From contig NZ_QVNQ01000002.1 of the NCBI RefSeq assembly GCF_003432485.1, positions 558,001 to 622,000 of the forward strand: a DNA stretch of 64,000 nucleotides, written 5' to 3'. The notes below the pieces were generated by a model. The model saw only the letters and a program-made list of their open reading frames with translations. It was not told the origin of the DNA and did no database searches. Position numbers and translations under genes: made by a program. Origin of the DNA: Actinomadura spongiicola (lineage in GTDB: Bacteria > Actinomycetota > Actinomycetes > Streptosporangiales > Streptosporangiaceae). Positions 36,624 to 45,014 of the stretch are shown piece after piece (position 1 is the first letter of the stretch; each line of letters opens with the position of its first letter).

Positions 36624-37607
36624 GTGAGCACCCAGTCCGCCGAGCCGACGCGCCCGCCCGTCCCCGCGCCCGTCCCCGCCCCCGCCCCGGCATCCGCCGC
36701 GGCGGAGCCGTCGTCCGACCGCGTGCACGTCACGATCGTCCTGCCCTGCTACAACGAGCAGGAGCACGTGATCGACGAGGTCGAACGCATCTGCAAGGCC
36801 ATGGACAACAGCGGCAAGACCTACGAGCTGCTCGCCGTGGACGACTGCTCGACCGACGGCACGCTCGCCCGGCTGGAGGAGGCCGCGCCGCGCTTCCCGC
36901 ACATGCGGATCATGGCGTTCCAGCACAACAGCGGCTCCGGCACGGTGCGGCGGATCGGCTCGCAGCAGGCCCGCGGCGAGATCGTCGTGTGGACGGACGC
37001 CGACATGTCCTACCCCAACGAGCGGATCCCCGAGCTCGTGGACGTCCTGGACACCGACCCGTCCGTCGACCAGGTCGTCGGCGCCCGCACCACCGAGGAG
37101 GGCTCGCACAAGGCGCTGCGGGTGCCCGCCAAATGGTTCATCCGCAAGGTCGCCGAGCGGCTCACCAACACCAGGATCCCCGATCTGAACTCGGGGCTGC
37201 GGGCGTTCCGCCGCGAGGTGTCGCTGCCGTACCTGCGGCTGCTGCCGCCCGGCTTCTCCTGCGTCACGACGATCACGATCGCGTTCCTGTCGAACCAGCA
37301 TCCGGTCCGGTACATGCCGATCGACTACGCCAAGCGGGCCGGGAAGTCGAAGTTCCACTTCACCAAGGACGCCTACCGCTACATCCTTCAGGTCTTGCGG
37401 ATGGTGATGTACTTCAACCCGCTCAAGGTGCTGATGCCGCCCGCGCTGTGGCTGATCGTGATCGGGCTGCTCAAGGGCGTGTTCGACATGGTGGTGCACT
37501 TCGGCTACTTCGCCAACAACACCATCATGATCTTCGTGACGGGCTTGATCATCGCGTCGTTGGCGCTGCTCGCGGACCTCATCGTCCGATCGCGCGGCGA
37601 CGTCTGA
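36624..37607 (+). CDS. GT2 polyprenyl-phosphate sugar transferase (dolichol-phosphate-mannose synthase-like)
   Basis: The 327-residue protein has a Pro/Ala-rich N-terminal 30 residues, then a GT-A fold with VTIVLPCYNEQEHVIDEVE, YELLAVDDCSTDGT, NSGSGTVRRIGSQQARGEIVVWTDADMSYP (DxD) and TRIPDLNSGLRAFRRE. Two C-terminal membrane helices (about 265-320) anchor it. The layout fits enzymes that make polyprenyl-phosphate-linked hexose for GT-C transferases such as its upstream neighbour. Five bases separate its stop from the next glycosyltransferase, so they form an operon. Confidence 0.9.
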   Translation: MSTQSAEPTRPPVPAPVPAPAPASAAAEPSSDRVHVTIVLPCYNEQEHVIDEVERICKAMDNSGKTYELLAVDDCSTDGTLARLEEAAPRFPHMRIMAFQHNSGSGTVRRIGSQQARGEIVVWTDADMSYPNERIPELVDVLDTDPSVDQVVGARTTEEGSHKALRVPAKWFIRKVAERLTNTRIPDLNSGLRAFRREVSLPYLRLLPPGFSCVTTITIAFLSNQHPVRYMPIDYAKRAGKSKFHFTKDAYRYILQVLRMVMYFNPLKVLMPPALWLIVIGLLKGVFDMVVHFGYFANNTIMIFVTGLIIASLALLADLIVRSRGDV

Positions 37608-37611
37608 CGCC

Positions 37612-38724
37612 ATGGGAAAACTGAGCATCGCACTCGTCGGCCCCGCCTTCCCCTACAAGGGCGGCGGCGCGCACCACACCACCGAACTGGCGAACCGGCT
37701 GGCCGCCGCCGGACACGACGTCGTCATCGAGTCGTGGCGCGCCCAGTACCCGGCGTTCCTGTACCCGGGGCAGCAGACGATCTCCGAGCCGGAGGGGGAG
37801 CCGTTCCCCGGCACCCGGCGGCGGCTCGACTGGCGCCGCCCGGACGGCTGGTGGCGCACCGGCCGCGCGTTGCGCCGGTACGACCTGGTCGTCCTGGCCG
37901 TGCTGACGCCGGTGCAGGTCCCGTCCTACCTGGGGATCCTCGCGGGGCTGCGGCGGCGGACGCCCGTGGTCGCGTTGTGTCACAACGTCCTGCCGCACGA
38001 ACGCAAACCGTACGACGAGCCGCTCATGAAGCGGCTGCTGCGCAAGGTCGACGGCGTTCTCGTCCACTCCGAGGCGCAGGCCGAACTGGCACGCGGGCTT
38101 ACCGGCCGTCCCGTCCAAGTTGCCGAGATGCCCGCCCACCTGCCGACGTCCACGCCCCCGGCGCGAAACGACGACGAGGTTCGGCGCCGGTTGCTGTTCT
38201 TCGGGATCGTCCGCCCCTACAAGGGCCTGGACGTGCTACTCCGCGCCCTCGCCGAGGGCCCGGACGACGTGGCGCTCACCGTCGCCGGCGAGTTCTGGGG
38301 CGGTCTCGACGGCACGCGCGAACTCGTCCGGTCGCTCGGCCTGGAAGCCCGCGTGGAGCTGCGGCCGGGATACGTTCCGGCGGCCGACGTGCCGGGGCTG
38401 TTCGCCGACGCCGACGCGCTCGTCCTGCCGTACCGGACGGCCACCGCGTCGCAGAACGTCTGGATGGCCTACGAGCACGGCGTCCCGGTGATCGCCACCG
38501 ATGTCGGCGGGTTCGCCGACCAGATCCGCGACGGCGTGGACGGCCTGGTCTGCGCGCCGGACGACGTCCCGTCCCTGGCCGCCGCCCTTCGCCGCTTCTA
38601 CGCGCCGGGGGAGCCGGAGCGTCTCCGCTCCGGCGTCCGTCCGGTCGATCACGGCCCGGTGTGGGCCGCCTACCTCGACGCGCTCACCGGCGCCGCCCTC
38701 ACAGGTGCGGTTCGAGGACCTTGA
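37612..38724 (+). CDS. GT4 family glycosyltransferase
   Basis: The 370-residue GT-B enzyme begins LSIALVGPAFPYKGGGAHHTTELANRLAAAGHDV, with GGG donor-loop glycine cluster. The donor-binding half has RLLFFGIVRPYKGLDVLLRAL, VELRPGYVPAADVPGLFADADALVLPY and NVWMAYEHGVPVIATDVGGFADQI. It likely adds a sugar to the polymer precursor in the cytoplasm. The 3' end overlaps the convergent thioredoxin gene by 26 bases. Confidence 0.9.
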   Translation: MGKLSIALVGPAFPYKGGGAHHTTELANRLAAAGHDVVIESWRAQYPAFLYPGQQTISEPEGEPFPGTRRRLDWRRPDGWWRTGRALRRYDLVVLAVLTPVQVPSYLGILAGLRRRTPVVALCHNVLPHERKPYDEPLMKRLLRKVDGVLVHSEAQAELARGLTGRPVQVAEMPAHLPTSTPPARNDDEVRRRLLFFGIVRPYKGLDVLLRALAEGPDDVALTVAGEFWGGLDGTRELVRSLGLEARVELRPGYVPAADVPGLFADADALVLPYRTATASQNVWMAYEHGVPVIATDVGGFADQIRDGVDGLVCAPDDVPSLAAALRRFYAPGEPERLRSGVRPVDHGPVWAAYLDALTGAALTGAVRGP

Positions 38725-39022
38725 GCAGGGCGCGCTTCGGCTTGGCGCCGACGACCTGCTCCACGACCTCGCCCTTCTTGAAGAGCAGCAGCGTGGGCAG
38801 GCCCATCACCCCGAACTTGTTGGGCGTGTCGGGGTTCGCGTCGTAGTCCATCTTCGCGATCTTGATCTTGCCGTCCTGCTCGGCGGCGATCTGCTCCAGC
38901 ACGGGAGCGATCATGCGGCAGGGCCCGCACCAGTCGGCCCAGAAGTCGACCAGTACCGGGGTGTCGCTGCTGAGGACCTCGTCCGCGAACGTCGCGTCGG
39001 TCACGGTGATCGGGGCCGTCAC
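38699..39022 (-). CDS. trxA: Thioredoxin
   Basis: The 107-residue protein is a complete thioredoxin with the WCGPC active site at 31-35 (VDFWADWCGPCRMIAP), KIKIAKMDYDANPDTPNKFGVMGLPTLLLFKKGE with the cis-Pro loop, and a C-terminal helix. It reduces cytoplasmic disulfides. It starts at GTG 39022 behind a near-perfect AAGGAGGGATC, which also overlaps the stop of the upstream flippase-like gene (GTGA), so expression is coupled. This is an unusual partner for trxA, which more often sits with trxB. Confidence 0.95.
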   Translation of the reverse strand: MTAPITVTDATFADEVLSSDTPVLVDFWADWCGPCRMIAPVLEQIAAEQDGKIKIAKMDYDANPDTPNKFGVMGLPTLLLFKKGEVVEQVVGAKPKRALLKVLEPHL

Positions 39023-39993
39023 GATCCCTCCTTCGTTGGCTGTGTATCCCTCACAAGCTCTTTGGTCGGCCGTTCATTCCCGGGGGCCGGGGCGGTGCGT
39101 CCGAGGAGGAACGCCACGCCCGCGTTGACGAGGTCGGCGACGGTCAGCAGCACCCGGGACGCGATCGCGACCACGACCGGCGCGCCCGCGGGCAGCACCG
39201 GCGTCAGCACCACCGTCAGCGCGGCCTCCCGCGCCCCGATGCCGCCGGGCGCGATGAACACGAGGAAGCCCGCGACGAACGCCAGCGCGTACGCGCCCGT
39301 CGCGACGAACGGCAGGCCCGCCCCGTCGCCGCCCACCGCCATGCTCAACAGCCAGGTGTGCACGCCGAACAGCACCCAGCCGAGGACCGTCCAGGCGATC
39401 GCCCGGAGCGTCACGCCGAGGCTCACCGGACGCTCCAGCGGCGGACGCCGGATGATCCGGAGCATCAGCCCCAGGCACCATGTGACGATCTTCGGGTGGA
39501 GCAGCGCCAGCAGGAGGGGCGCCAGCAGGAACAGCGGCCAGTAGGTGTCGCGGGCCGTCGTGGACGTGAGCGGCAGCGTCACCGCCGCGACGGCCAGCCC
39601 GCACGAGACCGACGTCGCGACGGCCAGCAGCGTCGACCCGAAGCTGCGCTCCGGCGGCACCTTGTGCTCGCGCGTCATCTCGATCTGCGTGACCAGCGCC
39701 CACACCTTGCCGGGCACGTACTTGCCGAGCTGGGAGATCCCGTAGATGCGGAAGACGGCCCGGATCGGCAGCGGCGACCCGAGCCCGCCGAGGAACTCCC
39801 GCCACCCCAGCATCCAGGCGAAGATCCCCACCAGGCCCGCGGCCAGCGCGCCCGCGAGCGTCGCCCACGACATCTGCCGGAACGCCTCGACCGTCGCGTC
39901 CCACTGGGACGCCACGCTGTACGAGCAGAAGGCCAGGGCCAGCAGCACCAGCAGCACTCGCAGCGCCCGTACGGCGACGACCTTCGGCTTCAC
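39019..39993 (-). CDS. LPG-synthase-like / UPF0104 integral membrane protein
   Basis: The 324-residue protein has eight or nine helices and the family pattern GWREFLGGLGSPLPIRAVFRIYGISQLGKYVPGKVWALVTQ near residue 65-110, and FLVFIAPGGIGAREAALTVVLTPVLP near 235-265. This is the flippase-like half of MprF/AglD proteins without the synthase domain. Members move or modify lipid-linked sugars or aminoacyl lipids. I start it at GTG 39993 because the upstream TTG reading covers the promoter region of the divergent methyltransferase. Its place among glycan genes suggests a lipid-carrier function. Confidence 0.85.
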   Translation of the reverse strand: MKPKVVAVRALRVLLVLLALAFCSYSVASQWDATVEAFRQMSWATLAGALAAGLVGIFAWMLGWREFLGGLGSPLPIRAVFRIYGISQLGKYVPGKVWALVTQIEMTREHKVPPERSFGSTLLAVATSVSCGLAVAAVTLPLTSTTARDTYWPLFLLAPLLLALLHPKIVTWCLGLMLRIIRRPPLERPVSLGVTLRAIAWTVLGWVLFGVHTWLLSMAVGGDGAGLPFVATGAYALAFVAGFLVFIAPGGIGAREAALTVVLTPVLPAGAPVVVAIASRVLLTVADLVNAGVAFLLGRTAPAPGNERPTKELVRDTQPTKEGS

Positions 39994-40065
39994 GCGCCCA
40001 GCGTAGGTGAACGAGCCGACCAAACGTGGTCTCCCGACCGCCCGCGCGTCCTATGGTTGGGGGCG

Positions 40066-40773
40066 ATGAAGATTTCGGATGTGGTCGCCTTCATGGGCCA
40101 CCAGGTGCACGTGTGCCGGTACCGCGAGGCGGGGACGCTCCTCGACTGGATGGGCCGGGAACTGCGCGGTCGGCGCGTCCTCGACGTCGCGGGCGGCGAC
40201 GGATACTGGGCCGGTCAGGCGCGCAGGCGCGGCGCCGACGCCGTCTCGATCGACCTGGCCCGCCGCAAGATGGTGTACGGGCGGACGCTCGCGCACGCGC
40301 CCGCGCTGATCGAGTGCGACGCGCTGCGCCTCCCGTTCGGCGACGGCTCGTTCGACGCGATCCTGTCCGTCTGCGCGATCGAGCATTTCGACGACGGCGG
40401 CAGGTCGCTGGACGAGATGGCGCGCGTCCTCAAACCCGGCGGTGAGATCTTCATGTCCGCCGACGTGCTGAGCCGAGCCGACGCGTGGCCGAAGCTTCGG
40501 GACGCGCACAAGTCCAAGTACCACGTGCAGCACACCTACACCCACGACAGCCTGCGCAAGCTGATGGACGAGCGCGGCCTCGACCTCGTCCGGCACAGCT
40601 ACCAGTTCCGCACGGCCGCGGCCGAACGCCTGTACCTGTCGCTGTCCGCCTACGGCGGCAAGGTCGGCTTCAACGCGGCGGCGCCCCTGACACCGCTGGT
40701 CGCCCTCGCCGACCGCAGGGCGCCGAACGAGCGGGGGAGCATCGTTCTGGTGCAGGCGCGCAAACGGCCCTGA
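40066..40773 (+). CDS. Class I SAM-dependent methyltransferase
   Basis: The 235-residue enzyme (ATG 40066) has motif I RVLDVAGGDGYWAGQARRRG (about 40-58), the acidic strand AVSIDLARRKM, and SFDAILSVCAIEHFDDGGRSLDEMARVLKPGGEIFMS, typical of Methyltransf_11 enzymes. A C-terminal cap follows with HVQHTYTHDSLRKLMDERGL. It stands between wall-locus genes and probably methylates a sugar or lipid intermediate. A longer open frame upstream is a shadow of the flippase gene. Confidence 0.88.
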   Translation: MKISDVVAFMGHQVHVCRYREAGTLLDWMGRELRGRRVLDVAGGDGYWAGQARRRGADAVSIDLARRKMVYGRTLAHAPALIECDALRLPFGDGSFDAILSVCAIEHFDDGGRSLDEMARVLKPGGEIFMSADVLSRADAWPKLRDAHKSKYHVQHTYTHDSLRKLMDERGLDLVRHSYQFRTAAAERLYLSLSAYGGKVGFNAAAPLTPLVALADRRAPNERGSIVLVQARKRP

Positions 40774-40896
40774 CCGGGGTTCGGGTCAACCCCGCGACGA
40801 GTTCGGGAATGAGGTCCCGCGAAGCGGGCATCGGCGGGCGTAGGCTCGAAACGTAAAGAGTGATCTACGCCACCACGTTGGATGGGGGAGTGGACA

Positions 40897-42036
40897 GTGG
40901 CGCCTCGCATTCTGCTGGACGCGACCGCCGTGCCGGCCGACCGCGGCGGCCTCGGCCGTTACGTCGACGGGCTGCTCGCCGCCCTGCACGCGCAGGGCGC
41001 CGACCTCGCGGTCGTCTGTCAGCGCGCCGACGAGGAACGGTACGCCGAACTCGTTCCCGGGGCGCGCGTCGTCGCGGGCCCGGCGACACTGGCGCACCGC
41101 GCGGCCCGCCTCGCCTGGGAACAGTCGGGGCTGCCGCACGTCGCGGCACGCGTCGCCGCGGACGTCATCCATCTGCCGACCTACACGATGCCGGTGAGCG
41201 CGTCGCTGCCCACGGTGGTGACCCTCCACGACGTCACGTCGTTCGCCGAGCCCGAGACGCACGATCCCGTCCGGGCCGGGTACGTCAGGTCGGCGACCCG
41301 CACGGCCGCGCGGCGCGCCACGCGGCTGATCGCGCCGTCCCGCGCGACCCGCGACGAACTGGTCCGGGTCCTCGACGCGGACCCCGGGCACATCGACGTC
41401 GCGTACCACGGCGTCGACCACGAGGTGTTTCACCGACCGTCCGAGGCGGAGGTCAAGCACGTCTCCGACCGTCTCGGCCTGCACGGCCACCCGTACGTGG
41501 CCTACTTGGGCGCGCTGGAGCCCCGCAAGAACGTGCCGAACCTGATCCGCGGCTGGGGCGAGGCGTGCAAGGGCCGTCCGGGTGCCCCGGCGCTCGTCCT
41601 CGCGGGCGGCGGAGGCTGGGACGACGACGTCGACGCGGCCCTCGCCACGGTCCCGCTCGACCTGCGGGTCGTGCGGCCGGGCTACCTGCCGTGGTCGGCG
41701 CTGCCCGGCTTCTTCGGCGGCGCGCTGGTCGTCGCGCACCCGAGCCGCGGGGAGGGCTTCGGCCTGCCCGTGCTGGAGGCCATGTCGTGCGGCGCGCCGG
41801 TCCTCACCACGCGCCGTGGCCCGCTCCCCGAGGTCGGCGGGGACGCGGTCGCCTACACCGAGCCCGGCGCGTCCGACATCGCGGCCGCCCTCGCCGCCCT
41901 CATCGACGACCCGGCGCGTCGCGCCGACCTGGCCGAGGCCGCGCACGCCCGCTCGCAGCGGTTCTCCTGGTCGGAGTCCGCGGCGGCGCATCTCGCGTCT
42001 TACGAGCGGGCCGTCGGCCAGTACGGGGCGCGTTAG
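40897..42036 (+). CDS. GT4 family glycosyltransferase (mannosyltransferase-like)
   Basis: The 379-residue GT-B enzyme starts APRILLDATAVPADRGGLGRYVDGLLAAL, resembling GtfA/PimB-like enzymes. Later it has HLPTYTMPV, VVTLHDVTSF, APSRATRDELVRVL, VAYHGVDHEVF, YVAYLGALEPRKNVPNLI and PSRGEGFGLPVLEAMSCGAPVLTT with the ExxxxxxxE donor motif. GTG 40897 is preceded by GGGGGAG; ATG 40882 would overlap that RBS. It is followed at 28 bases by a sugar nucleotidyltransferase, which may make its donor. Confidence 0.9.
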   Translation: MAPRILLDATAVPADRGGLGRYVDGLLAALHAQGADLAVVCQRADEERYAELVPGARVVAGPATLAHRAARLAWEQSGLPHVAARVAADVIHLPTYTMPVSASLPTVVTLHDVTSFAEPETHDPVRAGYVRSATRTAARRATRLIAPSRATRDELVRVLDADPGHIDVAYHGVDHEVFHRPSEAEVKHVSDRLGLHGHPYVAYLGALEPRKNVPNLIRGWGEACKGRPGAPALVLAGGGGWDDDVDAALATVPLDLRVVRPGYLPWSALPGFFGGALVVAHPSRGEGFGLPVLEAMSCGAPVLTTRRGPLPEVGGDAVAYTEPGASDIAAALAALIDDPARRADLAEAAHARSQRFSWSESAAAHLASYERAVGQYGAR

Positions 42037-42064
42037 GCTCGGTCGCACCCGAGAAAGGAACCGC

Positions 42065-43126
42065 GTGGAAGCGATCCTCCTGGTGGGGGGCCAGGGCACC
42101 CGCCTGCGCCCGCTGACCATCTCCACCCCTAAGCCCCTGCTCCCGGCCGCGGGCGTGCCGCTCCTGGAGCACCAGCTGACCCGGGCCCGGGACGCGGGCG
42201 TGACCCGCATCGTGTTCGCGACGTCCTACCGCGCCGAGATGTTCACCGACGCGTTCGGCGACGGGACACGCCTCGGCCTGGAGATCGTCTACGTGACCGA
42301 GGACGAGCCGCTCGGCACGGCGGGGGCGATCCGCAACGCGTCCGCCGCGCTGACCGGCGACGGCCCCGTCCTGGTCCTCAACGGCGACATCCTCTCCGGC
42401 CATGACATCTCCGCGCAGGTCGCCGCGCACCGGAAGAGCGACGCGGCCGTCACCCTGCACCTGACCCTGGTGGACGACGCCCGCCGGTACGGGTCGGTGC
42501 CGACCTCACCGGACGGGCGCGTCCTCGACTTCGTGGAGAAGTCCGCGAACCCGCCGACGAACCAGGTCAACGCCGGCTGCTACGTCTTCCGCCGTTCGGT
42601 GATCGACAGCATTCCGCCCGGGCGGGTCGTCTCCGCGGAGTACGAGACCTTCCCCGAGCTGCTCGCCAAGGGCGAGACGATCGTCGGCTACGTCGAGGCG
42701 GCCTACTGGCTGGACGTGGGGACACCGGCCGCGTTCGTCCGCGGCGTCACCGACCTCGTCCTCGGCGCGCTGACGTCGCCCGTCGTCCGGGCGAACGAGC
42801 ACGGCGTGCTCCTCCAGGGCGACGCGTCGGTGGCCTCCAGCGCCCGAGTCGGCGGCGGCACCGCCGTAGGGGCCGGAGCGAGCGTCGGCGCGGACGCCCT
42901 GGTGGAGTCCAGCGTCCTGTTCGACGGCGCCGTCATCGAGCCCGGCGCACGCGTCGTCCGCTCGGTCGTGGGCCACGGCGCCCGCGTCTGCTCGGGCGCC
43001 GTCCTCGAAGACTGCGTCGTCGGCGACGACGCCACCGTGGGCCCCGGCAACGAACTACTCGACGGCGCCCGAGTCTGGCCCGGCGTCGACCTCCCGGCGA
43101 CCGCCGTCCGCTTCTCCCCCGAGTAG
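42065..43126 (+). CDS. Sugar-1-phosphate nucleotidyltransferase with hexapeptide-repeat domain (GDP-mannose pyrophosphorylase-like)
   Basis: The 353-residue protein has the nucleotidyltransferase signature EAILLVGGQGTRLRPLTISTPKPLLP at 2-27, GTAGAIRNA, GPVLVLNGDILSG and VNAGCYVF, then EAAYWLDVGTPAAFVRGVTDLV. A left-handed beta-helix follows (about 250-340; ASVASSARVGGGTAVGAGASVG and similar hexads). This order is that of actinobacterial ManB/mannose-1-phosphate guanylyltransferase homologues. GTG 42065 follows AGAAAGGAA. It probably makes GDP-mannose or a related sugar donor for the GT4 upstream. The nucleotide specificity is inferred. Confidence 0.88.
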   Translation: MEAILLVGGQGTRLRPLTISTPKPLLPAAGVPLLEHQLTRARDAGVTRIVFATSYRAEMFTDAFGDGTRLGLEIVYVTEDEPLGTAGAIRNASAALTGDGPVLVLNGDILSGHDISAQVAAHRKSDAAVTLHLTLVDDARRYGSVPTSPDGRVLDFVEKSANPPTNQVNAGCYVFRRSVIDSIPPGRVVSAEYETFPELLAKGETIVGYVEAAYWLDVGTPAAFVRGVTDLVLGALTSPVVRANEHGVLLQGDASVASSARVGGGTAVGAGASVGADALVESSVLFDGAVIEPGARVVRSVVGHGARVCSGAVLEDCVVGDDATVGPGNELLDGARVWPGVDLPATAVRFSPE

Positions 43127-43244
43127 CGCCCACGGGTCCTGCCGCCCGCTCGGTCGGGGTGAAGCACGGGACGGACCGAAATGGCCTCGCGGGCGGCGAG
43201 CACCTTTACCGCCGTGTCCAAAGCGTTCGGCGTGCCGGGCGGTG

Positions 43245-43276
43245 CCGGGTCCACGGCGTGGCCGCCGTGGACCCGG
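43245..43276 (-). terminator. Strong stem-loop after the small secreted protein
   Basis: CCGGGTCCACGGC and GCCGTGGACCCGG form a perfect 13-base stem with loop GTGGCC. It starts 8 bases beyond the stop of the minus-strand gene at 43,285, and may also stop transcription from the plus-strand nucleotidyltransferase. Confidence 0.75.
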
Positions 43277-43284
43277 TCAGGGCG

Positions 43285-43602
43285 TTATGCCCCTTCGCCC
43301 TGGTCCTGCTCCGGGCCCTCGACTTCGAGGGCCACGGGGCCGATCTTCTTGCCCTTCACGATCTGCTTGATGTCCCCGGTCTTCACCGGCTTGTTCCCGA
43401 CCTTCGGGGAGGCGTGCGGCGAGCTGATGACCTGGCTGAGGTTGAGATCGCCCGGTCCCTCCTCGGAGACGCTGTGGAGCTGCACCAGCGTGACGTTGGC
43501 GATGGCCGGGTCCCCGGAGCCGGCGGACGCGGCGGGAAGCGCGAGGAGGCCGACACCGATGGTCAGCCCGGCCACCGTCGCCGCACGAGCGATACTTTTC
43601 AT
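43285..43602 (-). CDS. Small secreted protein, function unknown
   Basis: The 105-residue product (ATG 43602 behind GGGGGAAAAGA) has a clear Sec signal peptide ending ALPAASA (residues 1-27). The mature part is acidic and polar: GSGDPAIANVTLVQLHSVSE, two VG/VK-rich strands, a KIVKGKKIGP motif, and an acidic Q/E tail. I recognise no domain. Its ATG overlaps the TGA of the upstream secreted protein (ATGA), so the two are translationally coupled and probably work together outside the cell. The hairpin 3' of it ends the unit. Confidence 0.75.
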   Translation of the reverse strand: MKSIARAATVAGLTIGVGLLALPAASAGSGDPAIANVTLVQLHSVSEEGPGDLNLSQVISSPHASPKVGNKPVKTGDIKQIVKGKKIGPVALEVEGPEQDQGEGA

Positions 43603-44687
43603 TCTTTTCCCCCTTTTGGGCGAATCGCGTTTTGCGCGACCGCATTGAACACGCCGATGATACCGGGCGGGGAATGGTTTTCCTCGGACTTCGTTTGGCG
43701 CGAACGACCGCGTGGCGAATTCGGTGACCTCGGGGTCCGCGCGCCGGACGCGCCGCGTCGTTGTATGAACCGCCTCATGATGACTACGCGGATCGCGTGG
43801 ACGGCACGGAATTCCTTCGGTGCGCAGAACCGGTCCGCGACTCCGGCCCGAAACTCGGCTCCGAGGTGGCGAACGGAGAATGGCGGTCGCACGTTGGCAC
43901 CGCCGACGGTCACCGCGAAGACCGGAAGCCCGAGGGACACGCCCGGTGGGGCCCGCGAGCCGCGGCCCCCGAGCGGGGTGTCGAACATGCCCCCTACCAG
44001 GTCGAGGACGCCGGACCAGGAGAACCACATCGTCCGGGCGGCGGCGAGCTTGAATTCCGTCCCGAGGCTCCAGGATCGGCGGCTCTCGGGCGCCTTGGCC
44101 TGTAGGTCGCCGCCTTCTCCGTAGACATGGACCGGCTTCGAGCGAAAGCGGGTGCGAAAATTCCCCGTTTTGGCGTCCATATATGCTTGAAGTCGGCCGT
44201 CCTGGGCCAGTGTGGCGCCGAAGTCGGGAAGTCTGACATGTCCGAAGCCGCTTTTCATCGAGGCGCGTCCCTCGAAGGAAAGGCCCGCGTCCGGTCGTCC
44301 CGTGCTCGTGCCGGCGGAAAACGAGCCGCCGACACCGACCCCGGTCTCGAAGGTGAGGCCGAAGCCGTCCCGCGAATAGGAGCTCGTCACCCCGGCGCCG
44401 ATTCCGCGATAAAAGCTGATCTTCAGAACGACCCCGTCGGCCCCGAGCATCGACGAGGCGTCCGGCGAGTGGGCCGCGCTCCCTCCGGAAGGTTCCGGCC
44501 GGTCGGTCGCCGGACCGCCCTGGACGCCCGGTTCGCCGTGGACGTACGCCTGCGGGCAGTGCGGGGCGGCGCAGCCGCAGCCGCGTGGACCCCGGACCGT
44601 GGCGGTCGGAATGATCGCAGACGCGGCCAGCAGGACCACGGACATCGCCATGACCCGGATACGTCTGTTGCTTTCTGCACGTCTCAT
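43599..44687 (-). CDS. Secreted glycine/serine-rich beta protein, function unknown
   Basis: The 362-residue product (ATG 44687) has an N-terminal signal sequence (VMAMSVVLLAASAIIPTATV), a short Cys cluster (RGCGCAAPHC, residues 35-46) and a Pro/Gly spacer. From about 85 to 220 there is an alternating hydrophobic/Gly-Ser pattern (ISFYRGIGAGVTSSYSRDG, FGLTFETGVGVGGSFSAG, AGLSFEGRASMKSGFGHVRL) that looks like successive amphipathic beta-strands. A later hydrophobic stretch WFSWSGVLDLVGGMF and VSLGLPVFAVTVGG follow. The last 60 residues are basic and atypical, so a frameshift near the end cannot be excluded. No family recognised. Coupled to the small secreted protein downstream. Confidence 0.6.
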   Translation of the reverse strand: MRRAESNRRIRVMAMSVVLLAASAIIPTATVRGPRGCGCAAPHCPQAYVHGEPGVQGGPATDRPEPSGGSAAHSPDASSMLGADGVVLKISFYRGIGAGVTSSYSRDGFGLTFETGVGVGGSFSAGTSTGRPDAGLSFEGRASMKSGFGHVRLPDFGATLAQDGRLQAYMDAKTGNFRTRFRSKPVHVYGEGGDLQAKAPESRRSWSLGTEFKLAAARTMWFSWSGVLDLVGGMFDTPLGGRGSRAPPGVSLGLPVFAVTVGGANVRPPFSVRHLGAEFRAGVADRFCAPKEFRAVHAIRVVIMRRFIQRRGASGARTPRSPNSPRGRSRQTKSEENHSPPGIIGVFNAVAQNAIRPKGGKE

Positions 44688-44839
44688 GTTGTGTCTCGGC
44701 CGGTGGCCCCCGCGGCACCACTTCCGGGTCACGGCGTGGTGGCTGTCTCCGGTCGTGTTGGTGTTCACGGCCGGCCTTGGTCAGGCGGGCATGACCGGTC
44801 TCCCCCCTTCCGGCTGGAGTCCCGCACAGAACGTCGATC

Positions 44840-44854
44840 ACGATAGCATATCGT
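44840..44854. promoter_or_regulatory. Inverted repeat in the AT-rich leader of the secreted pair
   Basis: The 327-base gap 44,688-45,014 holds no gene I can support. It contains an unusually AT-rich patch (about 44,840-44,890) with ACGATA-GCA-TATCGT, a perfect 6-base inverted repeat. This is where the promoters of the minus-strand secreted genes and of the plus-strand glycosylase would lie. Confidence 0.4.
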
Positions 44855-45014
44855 AGTCATTCGACTGCATAAGGTAGTTATCGCTAAGACATGGCGGCAA
44901 CCGGGCGTCCCACACCGATCGACCCCGAATAGGCGCGTTGCGCCGTATGCCCGGACGGGACGGAACGGGACCGATGGCAGACTTGTGCCCCGTGCGACAA
45001 CGAGGGCGGAACGC

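Noticed and set aside
34902..37628. A 908-codon minus-strand frame opposite the membrane transferase and GT2
   Set aside because: Shadow frame rich in Arg/His/Gln; sense genes are clear.
43285..44841. A single 518-codon secreted protein on the minus strand
   Set aside because: The upstream part is a shadow of the 362-residue gene; the small protein has its own ATG, RBS and signal peptide.
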